NCBI GenBank assembly: GCA_910588745.1
Contig: CAJURK010000034.1
Span: forward strand, 1 to 34,645
From: an uncultured Dorea sp.
GTDB taxonomy: Bacteria; Bacillota; Clostridia; Lachnospirales; Lachnospiraceae
DNA: 34,645 nt
Direction of reading: 5' to 3'
Shown: positions 16,062-24,478 of the stretch, piece by piece
Layout of the letters: every line of letters starts with the position of its first letter
Numbering within the stretch: the first letter of the stretch is position 1
The notes under the pieces: generated by a model
Told to the model about the DNA's origin: nothing
Database searches by the model: none
The model's input: the letters and a program-made list of their open reading frames with translations, nothing else
Translations under genes and position numbers: made by a program

Positions 16062-16119
16062 GATTCCTGCTTGCGGCAATTCCGCACGCAGAATCTCATA
16101 TCTCCAATATCGTATTATA
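16062..16119 (-). promoter_or_regulatory. purA promoter and leader hairpin
   Basis: A TATAAT (16114-16119) with a poor -35 (TGTACA at 17 bases) gives a start near 16107. The transcript would open with an imperfect hairpin (16062-16095): GATTC-TGC-TGCGG pairing with CCGCA-GCA-GAATC with two small bulges, loop AATTG. No T run follows, so it is not a terminator. Role unknown. Confidence 0.5.
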
Positions 16120-16150
16120 CTATAACTCTCTGTTTTTGTACATTATTATT

Positions 16151-17710
16151 TCACATGAGCGGAGCAAATAACCGCAGAACCTGTCCTACAATTTTTGCTT
16201 TAAGAGGCCGGTTCTGCACCTCCGTCAGGCTGACCTTATGGCATCGCATTAACGTATTCTGAAAGTCTACTTCAATACTGCCTACGGCCGGATTATTATA
16301 AATTAATACGCCGCATTCAAAATGCAGATACAAACTCCTGTAATCCAGGTTGATCGTTCCCACCGCCGCGGTATCGTCATCCGACACAAATACCTTGGCG
16401 TGGACAAATCCCGGCGTATATTCATAGATCTGTACCCCAGCCTGAATCAGTTCTTTATAAAATGTCTGAGCTACCGCAAACGCATACCATTTATCCGGAA
16501 TATGAGGCATAATGATGATAACCTCGATTCCGCTTTTGGCCGCCCTTGTAAGGGTGATGATCATCTCACTGTCCAGAATCAGATAAGGCGTCATGATATG
16601 CACATATTTCTTTGCATGATTCAGTATATGGAAATAAACCTCTTCCCCCACATCTTCATTATCATAAGGATGATCCCCGTAAGGAATCACATATCCCGTC
16701 CACTGTGTATTCCATGTTCTCTTGGACGTCAGATATCTCTCATATTCCTCCGTCCTTTTCTCATCTAAGTTCCACATCTGCAGAAACAGCATCGTAAAAC
16801 TCTGCACCGCATCGCCCTTTAACATCACTGCCGTATCCTTCCAGTGACCGAACCGCTCCTGCTCGTTGATATACTCATCCGCCAAATTCACCCCTCCGGT
16901 AAACGCCGTCTTTCCGTCAATCACACAAATCTTTCTGTGATCTCTGTTATTCTGCACGGTAGACAAAAACGGGATAATCGGATTCGACATCTTACATTGT
17001 ATTCCCATCTTCCGTATTTTTTTATAATAATTATAGGGAAAATTCGCGATCGCACAGGTTCCGTCATACATCAGACGAACCTCCACGCCCTCCGCCGCTT
17101 TTCTTTTGAGAATCTCCAGAATCGTCCCCCACATATGCCCTTCCGCAATGATAAAATATTCCATAAATATAAAGTCCCTTGCCTTTTCAAGTTCCTTTAT
17201 AAGAGCATGGAATTTATCTTCGCCCAGCGGAAAATAAGCTATGTCCGTATTCCGGTAAGCAGGAAATTTCAAACATCCCGACAGATAGCAGGCCAGATTC
17301 GCCATTGCAGGCTTGCTCTCCCGAATCTCCTCTATAATCTCCTTTTCCTGAATCATATACGGATTCTCTTCCAGTTTTAGGATTTCCAGCTTCTCCCCAA
17401 CCCAGCTTGTGCCGATCTGAAGCTCCACATAAACATAAAACAGCGTTCCTACCACCGGAAATGCCATAATACACAGAAGCCAGGTCATCTTAAAAGCAGG
17501 ATTGGCCTCAGAATTGATAATATAAATCAGAACGCATACCCGCAGCACCGTAACAGCCATATTAATATAAATCGTATACTGCCTGAGCATGCTTGTTGTC
17601 ACAATTAAAATAGCCATCTGCAGCAGGATCATCAGCAGAATCAGCCCGGTACGGCTGAATATAATCCGAAAAAGTCCTCCTTTGGCCTTTTTCAGTCTTT
17701 TATTCTCCAT
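16151..17710 (-). CDS. cls: cardiolipin synthase
   Basis: 519 residues from the ATG at 17710, chosen because GGGAGG lies 5 bases upstream. The enzyme condenses phosphatidylglycerol into cardiolipin at the membrane. Two N-terminal hydrophobic hairpins (about 20-65 and 76-97) precede two phospholipase D HKD motifs: His258-x-Lys260-x4-Asp265 (HRKICVID) and His437-x-Lys439-x4-Asp444 (HAKVFVSD). Both are intact. It has its own promoter and seems monocistronic. Confidence 0.95.
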   Translation of the reverse strand: MENKRLKKAKGGLFRIIFSRTGLILLMILLQMAILIVTTSMLRQYTIYINMAVTVLRVCVLIYIINSEANPAFKMTWLLCIMAFPVVGTLFYVYVELQIGTSWVGEKLEILKLEENPYMIQEKEIIEEIRESKPAMANLACYLSGCLKFPAYRNTDIAYFPLGEDKFHALIKELEKARDFIFMEYFIIAEGHMWGTILEILKRKAAEGVEVRLMYDGTCAIANFPYNYYKKIRKMGIQCKMSNPIIPFLSTVQNNRDHRKICVIDGKTAFTGGVNLADEYINEQERFGHWKDTAVMLKGDAVQSFTMLFLQMWNLDEKRTEEYERYLTSKRTWNTQWTGYVIPYGDHPYDNEDVGEEVYFHILNHAKKYVHIMTPYLILDSEMIITLTRAAKSGIEVIIIMPHIPDKWYAFAVAQTFYKELIQAGVQIYEYTPGFVHAKVFVSDDDTAAVGTINLDYRSLYLHFECGVLIYNNPAVGSIEVDFQNTLMRCHKVSLTEVQNRPLKAKIVGQVLRLFAPLM

Positions 17711-17760
17711 ATGTGCCTCCCTTTTCTGAATACGTACCATTCCCAATTCTTATAGAACTA

Positions 17761-17789
17761 AGTTTATCACACTTTCCCTCCCATCTCAA
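17761..17789 (-). promoter_or_regulatory. promoter of the cardiolipin synthase gene
   Basis: Minus-strand TTGAGA (17784-17789), 17-base spacer, TAAACT (17761-17766). Confidence 0.65.
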
Positions 17790-17899
17790 GAAACCTTTGA
17801 TATTCTCCATTTTTTCTGCCCTTTCCCCTTTCTTTTTTCCGAAAAAGGTATTACAATAGACCTATCCATATGCGAAACTGAAGAAAGGAGCAGGAACAC

Positions 17900-18196
17900 A
17901 TGTCAAAAGTATTCAAACGTTTATTAGGATTAGCCGCAGTCGGAGGCGCTGCTGCTGCAGGAGTAATATATTATCTTAACCGGTCAGGAAATAACGATGA
18001 CGATTTTTTAGATGAATTTGATGATGATTTTGATTTAGACGACGATGTAAATCCGGCAGCCGAAAGAGAATACGTTCCTCTGAATGCCGCCCAGCAGGCA
18101 GAAGACGCGGAAGAAAAAGAGACTCAGACAGAATCTGCCGAAGATACCGCAAAAGCAGAAGAAAAGGCAGACGCAGCAGATACAAAATCAGAATAG
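17900..18196 (+). CDS. small acidic membrane-anchored protein, function unknown
   Basis: 98 residues. One N-terminal hydrophobic segment (about residues 8-25, GLAAVGGAAAAGVIYYL) is followed by a very acidic, low-complexity tail rich in Asp, then Glu, Ala and Lys. GAAAGGAG lies 9 bases before the ATG. A TACAAT (17852-17857) could be its -10 with a poor -35. It is flanked by a terminator, so it is a free-standing unit. The tail composition suggests a disordered region outside or just inside the membrane. No family is recognised. Confidence 0.8.
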   Translation: MSKVFKRLLGLAAVGGAAAAGVIYYLNRSGNNDDDFLDEFDDDFDLDDDVNPAAEREYVPLNAAQQAEDAEEKETQTESAEDTAKAEEKADAADTKSE

Positions 18197-18216
18197 AACC
18201 AATTATAAACAACGAT

Positions 18217-18249
18217 GGGGAGACGCTTTTCGCAGCCGTCTCCCCTTTT
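18217..18249 (+). terminator. intrinsic terminator
   Basis: GGGGAGACG (18217-18225) pairs with CGTCTCCCC (18237-18245), followed by TTTTG. It ends the small acidic protein gene and lies at the tail of the convergent PilZ gene. Confidence 0.85.
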
Positions 18250-18252
18250 GTA

Positions 18253-18906
18253 TCACTGAAGCATAGAATACTCTTCCATTTCTTTTCTGGCCTTTGCCTG
18301 AAGGACTTCTGTCTGAAACACATAGTTGCGGATTACCGCCTCGTCCCTTGGCTGTAAATTAATATACTGACACCCATATCCGTGCAGTCCTTCCCTGCGT
18401 ACAGGCCGCATTTTCTGAATCTTCGCCTTGATTTGCAGCGGAAATTTTAAATTTAAATCAGGAAAAACAGCAGTCAGTATGGTTCCCGGCTGGAAATCCT
18501 GTTCCGAAACAAATTGAAAGCCCCCGGTTCCGACATCCTTCACCTTAACGGATATTTCTTTCCGGCTTCCCTCTAAAAACAACATGGCGCGGAACGTTGC
18601 GTATACCCGGAAATTCTTTCTCTGTTCCGGTATATCGTTCGTAACAGCCCGAACAATAAAAACGTCTCTGTTGTCAAACAACCTGCAGGGGTGGATTTCC
18701 TCCGTTAAAGTATAAATAAACGCCCGGAAATCATATTGTTTTCCCTCTGGCATCAGAAAAAACTTACGTGGAAAATCTTCCGGCGGTTTTTGGGAAAAAA
18801 CAAAAACAATCGTATCTAAGCTTTCTCTTTTATACTCTGCTTCCAGCAAATATATACAGTCCATATTGTAAAGAGTTCCTTTTTTTAGTTCCTGCAATAC
18901 ACCCAT
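18253..18906 (-). CDS. PilZ-domain protein (probable c-di-GMP receptor)
   Basis: 217 residues. The N-terminal part resembles the YcgR/YpfA-type flagellar-brake N-domain, and the C-terminal part is a PilZ domain, which binds cyclic di-GMP. The RxxxR motif is present as RKNFR. The usual [DN]xSxxG appears as DVGTGG, with Gly where Ser is expected. The start at 18906 is chosen because the promoter places the transcript start near 18971, which excludes a longer TTG-initiated frame from 18987; a GGAG lies 6 bases ahead. No cyclase or motility gene is adjacent. Confidence 0.82.
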   Translation of the reverse strand: MGVLQELKKGTLYNMDCIYLLEAEYKRESLDTIVFVFSQKPPEDFPRKFFLMPEGKQYDFRAFIYTLTEEIHPCRLFDNRDVFIVRAVTNDIPEQRKNFRVYATFRAMLFLEGSRKEISVKVKDVGTGGFQFVSEQDFQPGTILTAVFPDLNLKFPLQIKAKIQKMRPVRREGLHGYGCQYINLQPRDEAVIRNYVFQTEVLQAKARKEMEEYSMLQ

Positions 18907-18977
18907 AAACGACTCCTGCCTCCTCCTTCGATATCCTTCTGAAACTATGTGCCGGCGCACGATATTCCTATAAATCC

Positions 18978-19006
18978 ATTCTAACAAAGAAAAAGCCCGG
19001 GCGCAA
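18978..19006 (-). promoter_or_regulatory. promoter of the PilZ gene
   Basis: Minus-strand TTGCGC (19001-19006), 17-base spacer, TAGAAT (18978-18983), immediately after the MocR-type gene stop. Confidence 0.6.
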
Positions 19007-19013
19007 GGTCAGG

Positions 19014-20435
19014 TTACGGTTCTCCGGACCGCCAGGCTCCGCACAGAATTCCAGCCGCCTCTTTTATTTCTTCTTCCGACAGGTTCGCATACCCAAGAAG
19101 CACCGTCGGTTTCTTAGCTTTCCCTCCAACGATGTAATCCGACAGGCCATATACCCGGATTCCCTCTTCTCCCGCCCTGCGTATCAGTTCCGTCTCATCC
19201 GGCCCGCCGTCAAAGGTAAGGAGCAAATGCACCCCCGCATGTTCTCCGGAAATCTTGCATCTATCCGTAAGCGGGGACAATCCCTTAATCAGCATATCGT
19301 GCCTCCCTTTATAGAGCGCCCGGGTTTTGTTCAAATGCCTCTCATAATATCCTTCTTCTATAAAACGCTGTACAATCAACTGGTCAACCACCGACACCGT
19401 TGAATTTATAAATCCGCATTTTTCCCGGTAAACCCTTAGAAGCTCTTCCGGAAGCACCATGTAGCTCATACGGATAGCCGGGGCAATAGACTTCGAAAAA
19501 GTTCCTAAATAGATTACGTTTCCGTGACCGTCAAATCCCTGCAGCGCCGGAATCGGTTTCCCTTTGTACCGAAATTCGCTGTCATAATCATCTTCTATAA
19601 TATAACGTCCCCGTTCTTCATTCGCCCATTTCAGCAATTCCATCCGCCGTTTCACGGGCATAACAATTCCGGTAGGATACTGGTGGGAAGGCGTTACGTA
19701 CGCCATGTCCGCCCCTGTCTTGCAAAGGGAGTCCACCTTCATCCCGCATGCGTCCATCTCAACCGGACATACCTGGTATGCCTGGCTGGCAAACATGCGG
19801 TACGCCTGTTTATAAGTAGGATTTTCCACGGCGATCACATGGCTCCTGCCAATTACCGAACACAAAAGCATCAGCAGATAATCGCTTCCCGCGCCTACGA
19901 TTACCTGGCCGGGACTGCAGTTAACGCCTCTGGCTTGATACAAATATTTACAAATTGCTTCCCGGAAGCTCTTCTCTCCCTGGGGTTCTCCCAAGCGGAA
20001 CAGCTCCACCTTGTCGTCCAGCAAAATATCCTTTGACAGCTTCCTCCACGCGCTATAAGGAAAACCTTTTAAGTCCACGCCGTTCGGAGTAAAGTCGAAC
20101 CGATACGGCTCTTTTTTATCCGCCTTTTCCTCCACACATATTTTTTGCTCCTGGGTCAGATGAACCAAACCATCCATCTGAGCCGCAAAAAATCCCCGGT
20201 AAGGTTCCGATTCGATATATCCCTCCGACAAAAGCTGCCCATAGGCAAGCTCCACCGTACTTCTGCTCACTTCTAAATGCTTGGCTAAAAGTCTTGTAGA
20301 AGGCAGTTTCTCCCGATAAGATATCCTTCCCGCTACAATATTTTCTTTGATATAGCGGTAAATCTGCTCATAGAGCGGCATCTTATCTCCAGGGTTCAAT
20401 TCCATTGTCAGTTCATTCATACCATTTATAATCAC
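19014..20435 (-). CDS. MocR/GntR-family regulator with aminotransferase domain
   Basis: 473 residues. The N-terminal GntR winged helix (about 14-85; KLPSTRLLAKHLEVSRSTVELAY is the recognition region) is fused to a fold-type I aminotransferase domain (about 115-470). PLP-binding residues are Lys315 in GTFSKSIAP, and Asp in IIEDDYDSEFRY. Such proteins sense PLP or an amino acid and control vitamin B6, GABA or other nitrogen genes; the target here is unknown. The longest frame starts with GTG in a GTGA overlap with the glnS stop, suggesting coupling, but the ribosome site is poor and ATG starts at 20420 or 20405 remain possible. Confidence 0.88.
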   Translation of the reverse strand: MIINGMNELTMELNPGDKMPLYEQIYRYIKENIVAGRISYREKLPSTRLLAKHLEVSRSTVELAYGQLLSEGYIESEPYRGFFAAQMDGLVHLTQEQKICVEEKADKKEPYRFDFTPNGVDLKGFPYSAWRKLSKDILLDDKVELFRLGEPQGEKSFREAICKYLYQARGVNCSPGQVIVGAGSDYLLMLLCSVIGRSHVIAVENPTYKQAYRMFASQAYQVCPVEMDACGMKVDSLCKTGADMAYVTPSHQYPTGIVMPVKRRMELLKWANEERGRYIIEDDYDSEFRYKGKPIPALQGFDGHGNVIYLGTFSKSIAPAIRMSYMVLPEELLRVYREKCGFINSTVSVVDQLIVQRFIEEGYYERHLNKTRALYKGRHDMLIKGLSPLTDRCKISGEHAGVHLLLTFDGGPDETELIRRAGEEGIRVYGLSDYIVGGKAKKPTVLLGYANLSEEEIKEAAGILCGAWRSGEP

Positions 20436-22099
20436 TTCGGCAGTCTGAATGAACTCTTCAGAGACACAATTCGGTTAAATACCAGCGCATCCGGAGCAGA
20501 ATCCTTGGCGTCAATACAAAAATAACCGGTTCTCACAAACTGAAAACTGTCATATGCCTTTGCTTCGTCAAAATTCGGCTCCACGTAGCAGTTCTTACGA
20601 ACCTCAAGCGAATTCGGATTGATGTTCATGGAACCGTCCTCTTCATTATAAACGCCCTTTTCCTCATCAATCAGATTCTCATAAAGGCGAACCTCCGCCT
20701 GCTTCGCATAGGGCGCCGCAACCCAGTGAATGGTCCCCTTCACCTTCCGTCCGGTAAATCCGCTTCCGCTCTTCGTCTCCGGATCATACGTGCAGTGTAC
20801 TACCGTTACATTACCTGCGTCATCGGTCTCATAACCGACGCACTTCACAAAATATGCCTGCATCAGACGGACTTCATTTCCCGGAAATAGCCGGAAATAC
20901 TTTTTTGGAGGCTCAATCATAAAATCTTCCCGCTCAATGTAAAGCTCCCGGCAGAAAGGAAGCTTTCTCTTCCCAAGGGCTTCATTTTCCAGATTATTCT
21001 CCGCCTCAAGCCACTCGGTCTCTCCCTCCGGATAATTGTCAATCACAAGTTTGATCGGGTCAAGCACCGCCATCATGCGGGACCGCTTCATTTTAAGGTC
21101 CTCCCGGATACAATATTCCAGCATGGCATAATCCACAGACCCCTGAGCCTTGGACACGCCGCACAATTCCACAAACATCCGCAGAGATTCCGGCGTGAAT
21201 CCGCGCCTCTTAAGCGCCGCGATGGAGACCAGCCTTGGATCATCCCAGCCGTCTACCACGCCGTCTTCCACCAACTTCTTAATATAACGCTTCCCGGTTA
21301 CCACGTTGGTCAAGTACAGTTTTGCAAATTCAATCTGCCTCGGCGCCGGGTCAAATTCACACTCTCTTACCACCCAGTCGTACAGCGGACGATGATCCTC
21401 AAATTCCAGCGTACAGATAGAATGGGTAATCTTCTCAACCGCGTCCTCAATCGGATGAGCAAAATCATACATAGGATAAATACACCACTGGTCCCCCGTA
21501 TTGTGATGCGTCATATGAGCCACCCGATAAATCACCGGATCACGCATATTAATATTGGGCGACGCCATATCAATCTTCGCCCGAAGCACCTTCTCCCCAT
21601 CCTTATATACGCCGTTCTTCATTTCTTCAAACAGCTTTAAATTCTCCTCTACAGGCCGATCCCGGTACGGACTGTTCTTTCCCGGCTCTTTTAACGTACC
21701 CCGGTACTCCCGGATCTCTTCCGGACTCAAATCGCAGACAAACGCCTTGCCCTTCTTTATCAGCTTTACCGCGCACTCATACATCACCGGAAAATAATCC
21801 GACGCATAATACAGATGATCCTTGAAATCGGCTCCAAGCCACTCCACATCCGCTTTAATCGACTCTACAAATTCCATATCTTCTTTGGTCGGATTGGTAT
21901 CGTCAAACCGGAGGTGGAACGTGCCGTTATATTTCTTCGCCAGCCCGGAATTTAAGATAATAGACTTGGCATGTCCGATATGCAGGTAACCGTTTGGCTC
22001 CGGCGGGAATCTGGTGCAGACTTCCTGATATACGCCTTCCGCAAGATCTTTGTCAATCTCCTGCTCTATAAAATTCTTTGAAACCGTTTCTTCTCCCAT
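20432..22099 (-). CDS. glnS: glutaminyl-tRNA synthetase
   Basis: 555 residues. It charges tRNA-Gln directly with glutamine. The HIGH motif is at 40-43 (GYLHIGHAKS); the catalytic core is FPPEPNGYLH and LRFDDTNPTKEDMEFV; the C-terminal part is the GlnRS-type double beta-barrel (SGSGFTGRKVKGTIHWV). The second class I signature, VMSKRKL in E. coli, corresponds here to VVTGKRYIKKLVEDG before VDGWDDPRL, as in a clostridial GlnRS group. GAGGAGGA lies 7 bases before the ATG. Its own promoter is divergent from that of tRNA-Thr; the MocR-type gene follows with a 4-base overlap. Confidence 0.96.
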   Translation of the reverse strand: MGEETVSKNFIEQEIDKDLAEGVYQEVCTRFPPEPNGYLHIGHAKSIILNSGLAKKYNGTFHLRFDDTNPTKEDMEFVESIKADVEWLGADFKDHLYYASDYFPVMYECAVKLIKKGKAFVCDLSPEEIREYRGTLKEPGKNSPYRDRPVEENLKLFEEMKNGVYKDGEKVLRAKIDMASPNINMRDPVIYRVAHMTHHNTGDQWCIYPMYDFAHPIEDAVEKITHSICTLEFEDHRPLYDWVVRECEFDPAPRQIEFAKLYLTNVVTGKRYIKKLVEDGVVDGWDDPRLVSIAALKRRGFTPESLRMFVELCGVSKAQGSVDYAMLEYCIREDLKMKRSRMMAVLDPIKLVIDNYPEGETEWLEAENNLENEALGKRKLPFCRELYIEREDFMIEPPKKYFRLFPGNEVRLMQAYFVKCVGYETDDAGNVTVVHCTYDPETKSGSGFTGRKVKGTIHWVAAPYAKQAEVRLYENLIDEEKGVYNEEDGSMNINPNSLEVRKNCYVEPNFDEAKAYDSFQFVRTGYFCIDAKDSAPDALVFNRIVSLKSSFRLPK

Positions 22100-22138
22100 G
22101 GGATATCCTCCTCGTCACTCGTTCTCATCATGATTTTT

Positions 22139-22167
22139 ATCTTACCATACTTCCCTATAGCCGACAA
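22139..22167 (-). promoter_or_regulatory. promoter of glnS
   Basis: Minus-strand TTGTCG (22162-22167), 17-base spacer, TAAGAT (22139-22144). Confidence 0.65.
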
Positions 22168-22190
22168 TACAATATTTTTTGAAATTCCCA

Positions 22191-22220
22191 TTGACAAACC
22201 TACTACTTTTATTGTATAGT
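22191..22220 (+). promoter_or_regulatory. promoter of tRNA-Thr
   Basis: TTGACA (22191-22196), 18-base spacer, TATAGT (22215-22220), about 30 bases ahead of the tRNA. Confidence 0.8.
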
Positions 22221-22250
22221 AATCACGTTGCGTATGGTTTATACATATGT

Positions 22251-22323
22251 GCTGTTGTGGCTCAGTCGGTAGAGCGTCGCCTTGGTAAGGCGGAGGTCGG
22301 CGGTTCGATTCCGCTCAACAGCT
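22251..22323 (+). tRNA. tRNA-Thr (anticodon GGT)
   Basis: 73 bases. Acceptor GCTGTTG/CAACAGC, D stem GCTC/GAGC, anticodon stem TCGCC/GGCGG with loop TTGGTAA giving anticodon GGT, T arm with GTTCGATTC. CCA is not encoded. Confidence 0.97.
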
Positions 22324-22329
22324 TTCATG

Positions 22330-22371
22330 AAAAAGACTTTCCAAGTTCTTAAGCTTCGGAAAGTCTTTTTC
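22330..22371 (+). terminator. intrinsic terminator of tRNA-Thr
   Basis: AAAAAGACTTTCC (22330-22342) pairs perfectly with GGAAAGTCTTTTT (22358-22370). The symmetry also serves sigH coming from the other side. Confidence 0.9.
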
Positions 22372-22449
22372 TATGAATTCGATAATATAGCTGTAATAAT
22401 ATCATACAATAAACGTACATAAAAACGTATATTTTTAAATTACCGCTGC

Positions 22450-23058
22450 CTATTTGAGCCCCAGAATTTTTCCTGCCTTGGCTTTAATCCGCTGCAAGGC
22501 ATTATCAATCGTTTTCGGAGTCTTTGATAATACTTCGGCTATTTTCTTATAATCAACTCCCAAGAGATGTAAATATAAAACCTGCTGCTCCAGTTCGCTT
22601 AAACTGCCCTCCAATTTACTCTCCAGAACCTGCGCGGACTCCCTGCTGATAAGCGCAAGCTCCGGATTGCTGTCCTCCCCGGCCTCAATCATATCCAGCA
22701 CCCTCCCGCTCTTTCCTTCTTCGGCCTTTTCATACAGCGACACATAGGAATTCAGCGGAATATGCTTCTTTCGTTTGGAAGCTTCAATTGCGCTGTACAT
22801 CTGCCTGCGTATACAGAGCTTCGCGAAACCGTTAAATGACGCGCTCTGCCCTGTATCATAATCCTGCACGGCTTTGAACAGGCCGATCATCCCTTCCTGG
22901 ATCAAATCGTCCTTTTCTCCGCCCAAAAGATACATCGCCTTCGCCTCTCTGCGCACCACATTCTTATATTTTTCCATGATGTAATCCATAATCTGCCGCT
23001 CCCCATCCCGGAGATTACAAATCAACTGCTCGTCTGTGAATGCCTCATATTTCGACAT
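22450..23058 (-). CDS. sigH: RNA polymerase sporulation sigma factor SigH
   Basis: 202 residues, a sigma-70 family protein close in length to Bacillus SigH (about 218). Region 2 contains DDLIQEGMIGLFKAVQDYD, and region 4 contains LLGVDYKKIAEVLSKTPKTIDNALQRIKAK. SigH drives early stationary-phase and sporulation transcription. The start at 23058 has AGAGGAAAG just ahead; an in-frame GTG at 23076 that overlaps the rlmB stop is less likely. Last gene of the cysE-cysS-mrnC-rlmB-sigH cluster. Confidence 0.94.
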   Translation of the reverse strand: MSKYEAFTDEQLICNLRDGERQIMDYIMEKYKNVVRREAKAMYLLGGEKDDLIQEGMIGLFKAVQDYDTGQSASFNGFAKLCIRRQMYSAIEASKRKKHIPLNSYVSLYEKAEEGKSGRVLDMIEAGEDSNPELALISRESAQVLESKLEGSLSELEQQVLYLHLLGVDYKKIAEVLSKTPKTIDNALQRIKAKAGKILGLK

Positions 23059-23072
23059 TTCTTTCCTCTCTT

Positions 23073-23891
23073 TCACCTGCGCCCGCCGTCCGCAGCCCCG
23101 TCTTTGCGTTCTGCATGTCCGCCTCTTCCATGACGGGAAAGCGTCCGCTGCCTTACCACTTCGTAGGCAAGCACGCCTGCCGCCACCGATGCGTTCAGAG
23201 AATCAATCTCCCCTTTCATGGGAATACTGGCGGTAAAATCACAGGTTTCTTTCACTAAGCGGCTGACCCCCTCGCCTTCATTTCCAATGACAAGGCCGAT
23301 CGGCCCCTTAAAGTCCGACTGATACATCTCAGTCCCGCCCATATCCGCACAGGCAAACCACAGGCCCTTCTCCTTTAACTCTTCCATGGTCTTTTTCAGG
23401 TTCGTCACCTTGGCAACCGGCGTATAATTTAACGCTCCGGCCGAGGTTTTGGCAACCACCGCGGTAAGTCCCGCCGCCCGGCGTTTTGGGATAATCACTC
23501 CATGGGCTCCGGCAAGATTGGCCGTACGGATAATCGCCCCTAAATTATGCGGGTCTTCAATACCGTCCAACAAGATCAGAAACGGCGGTTCCTGCCGTTT
23601 TCCGGCAAGCTCTAACATATCCTCCACGCTGGCGTACTCATAAGCCGCCGCGTAGGCAATCACCCCCTGATGTTTTCCGGTTTCTGAAAGCTGGGATAAA
23701 CGCTGCCTGCTTACAAACTGCAGAATCGTATCATGCTTCTTTGCCTCCCTTACAATGGAGCGCACAGGGCCGTCCTGGCAGTTCTCCAGCACAAACAGCT
23801 TATCAATTGGCCGGCCGGAGCGAAACGCTTCTAGAACCGCGTTTCTACCTTCAATGACAAGACTCTTCACTTCCACGCTATTTTCACTCAT
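23073..23891 (-). CDS. rlmB: 23S rRNA 2'-O-methyltransferase, TrmH/SpoU family
   Basis: 272 residues. A SpoU/TrmH-type enzyme that methylates a ribose 2'-OH in 23S rRNA (G2251 in E. coli). The N-terminal substrate-binding domain starts at SLVIEGRNAVLEAF; the knotted SAM-binding domain has GIEDPHNLGAIIRTA, IGNEGEGVSRLV and SLNASVAAGVLAYEV. A 20-residue charged tail (HGRGGHAERKDG...) extends beyond the usual end. The start at 23891 is chosen for GGAG 6 bases ahead; a further ATG at 23903 and a longer frame exist. sigH follows after 14 bases. Confidence 0.92.
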   Translation of the reverse strand: MSENSVEVKSLVIEGRNAVLEAFRSGRPIDKLFVLENCQDGPVRSIVREAKKHDTILQFVSRQRLSQLSETGKHQGVIAYAAAYEYASVEDMLELAGKRQEPPFLILLDGIEDPHNLGAIIRTANLAGAHGVIIPKRRAAGLTAVVAKTSAGALNYTPVAKVTNLKKTMEELKEKGLWFACADMGGTEMYQSDFKGPIGLVIGNEGEGVSRLVKETCDFTASIPMKGEIDSLNASVAAGVLAYEVVRQRTLSRHGRGGHAERKDGAADGGRR

Positions 23892-24031
23892 ACAACTCTC
23901 CATTCCGCCGCCATTCCAATGGCGCACAAATAGTAACTCTTTCTCTATTCCCACCGTCGTTCCTGCGAGATTTCCCTCATTTTTTTAATGCAGGATGCTT
24001 TTCTCATGCCTTCCCGCTTCTTCCGTCTGCG

Positions 24032-24478
24032 TCATACATCTTCCTCTAATCCGGCAATCCCCAGCTTGATCAGTTCCAGCATCCGTCTGTACTCCCGTCT
24101 CAGATACAGATATCCTATCAGCGCCTCAAACCCGGTAGCCCTTCGGTAATCCGTCACAGATTGATTCTTTGCCGGTGTAACTGTCTTAGAATTCCTTCCG
24201 CGCTTGTATATCTGGTGTTCTTCCTCTGTCAGCGCCTCCTGAATCCCCCGCATCATCTTCGACTGGCTGGAGGCCCTTACATACATGCTGGTTTCCTTAT
24301 GAAGCTTCTGCACCGGCTTGTTGCCTCCGCTTAGTACCAGGCTCTTAATCACAAGATCAAACACGCAGTCCCCTAAATACGCCAAAGCAAGAGGCGAATA
24401 TTCTCTCACATCCACCTCCTGCATCTGAAACAATTCCTGCATAAAAAAATCAAATTCCCATTCTATGCCTTTTTCCAT
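24032..24478 (-). CDS. mrnC: mini-ribonuclease III
   Basis: 148 residues. Mini-III is an RNase III without the double-stranded RNA-binding domain and matures the ends of 23S rRNA. The catalytic region is SPLALAYLGDCVFDLVIKS (Asp37) and ATGFEALIGYLYL. It overlaps the cysS 3' end by 16 bases, with AAGGAG ahead of its ATG, so the two are coupled. The order cysS-mrnC-rlmB is the conserved Firmicutes arrangement. The 140 bases between its stop and rlmB (23892-24031) hold no convincing gene. Confidence 0.95.
   Translation of the reverse strand: MEKGIEWEFDFFMQELFQMQEVDVREYSPLALAYLGDCVFDLVIKSLVLSGGNKPVQKLHKETSMYVRASSQSKMMRGIQEALTEEEHQIYKRGRNSKTVTPAKNQSVTDYRRATGFEALIGYLYLRREYRRMLELIKLGIAGLEEDV

Noticed and set aside
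23892..24031. Possible small gene (yacP/rae1 remnant) between mrnC and rlmB
   Set aside because: Only frames of about ten to twenty codons are open and none resembles the YacP fold; in Bacillus it would lie between rlmB and sigH, where there are only 14 bases here.
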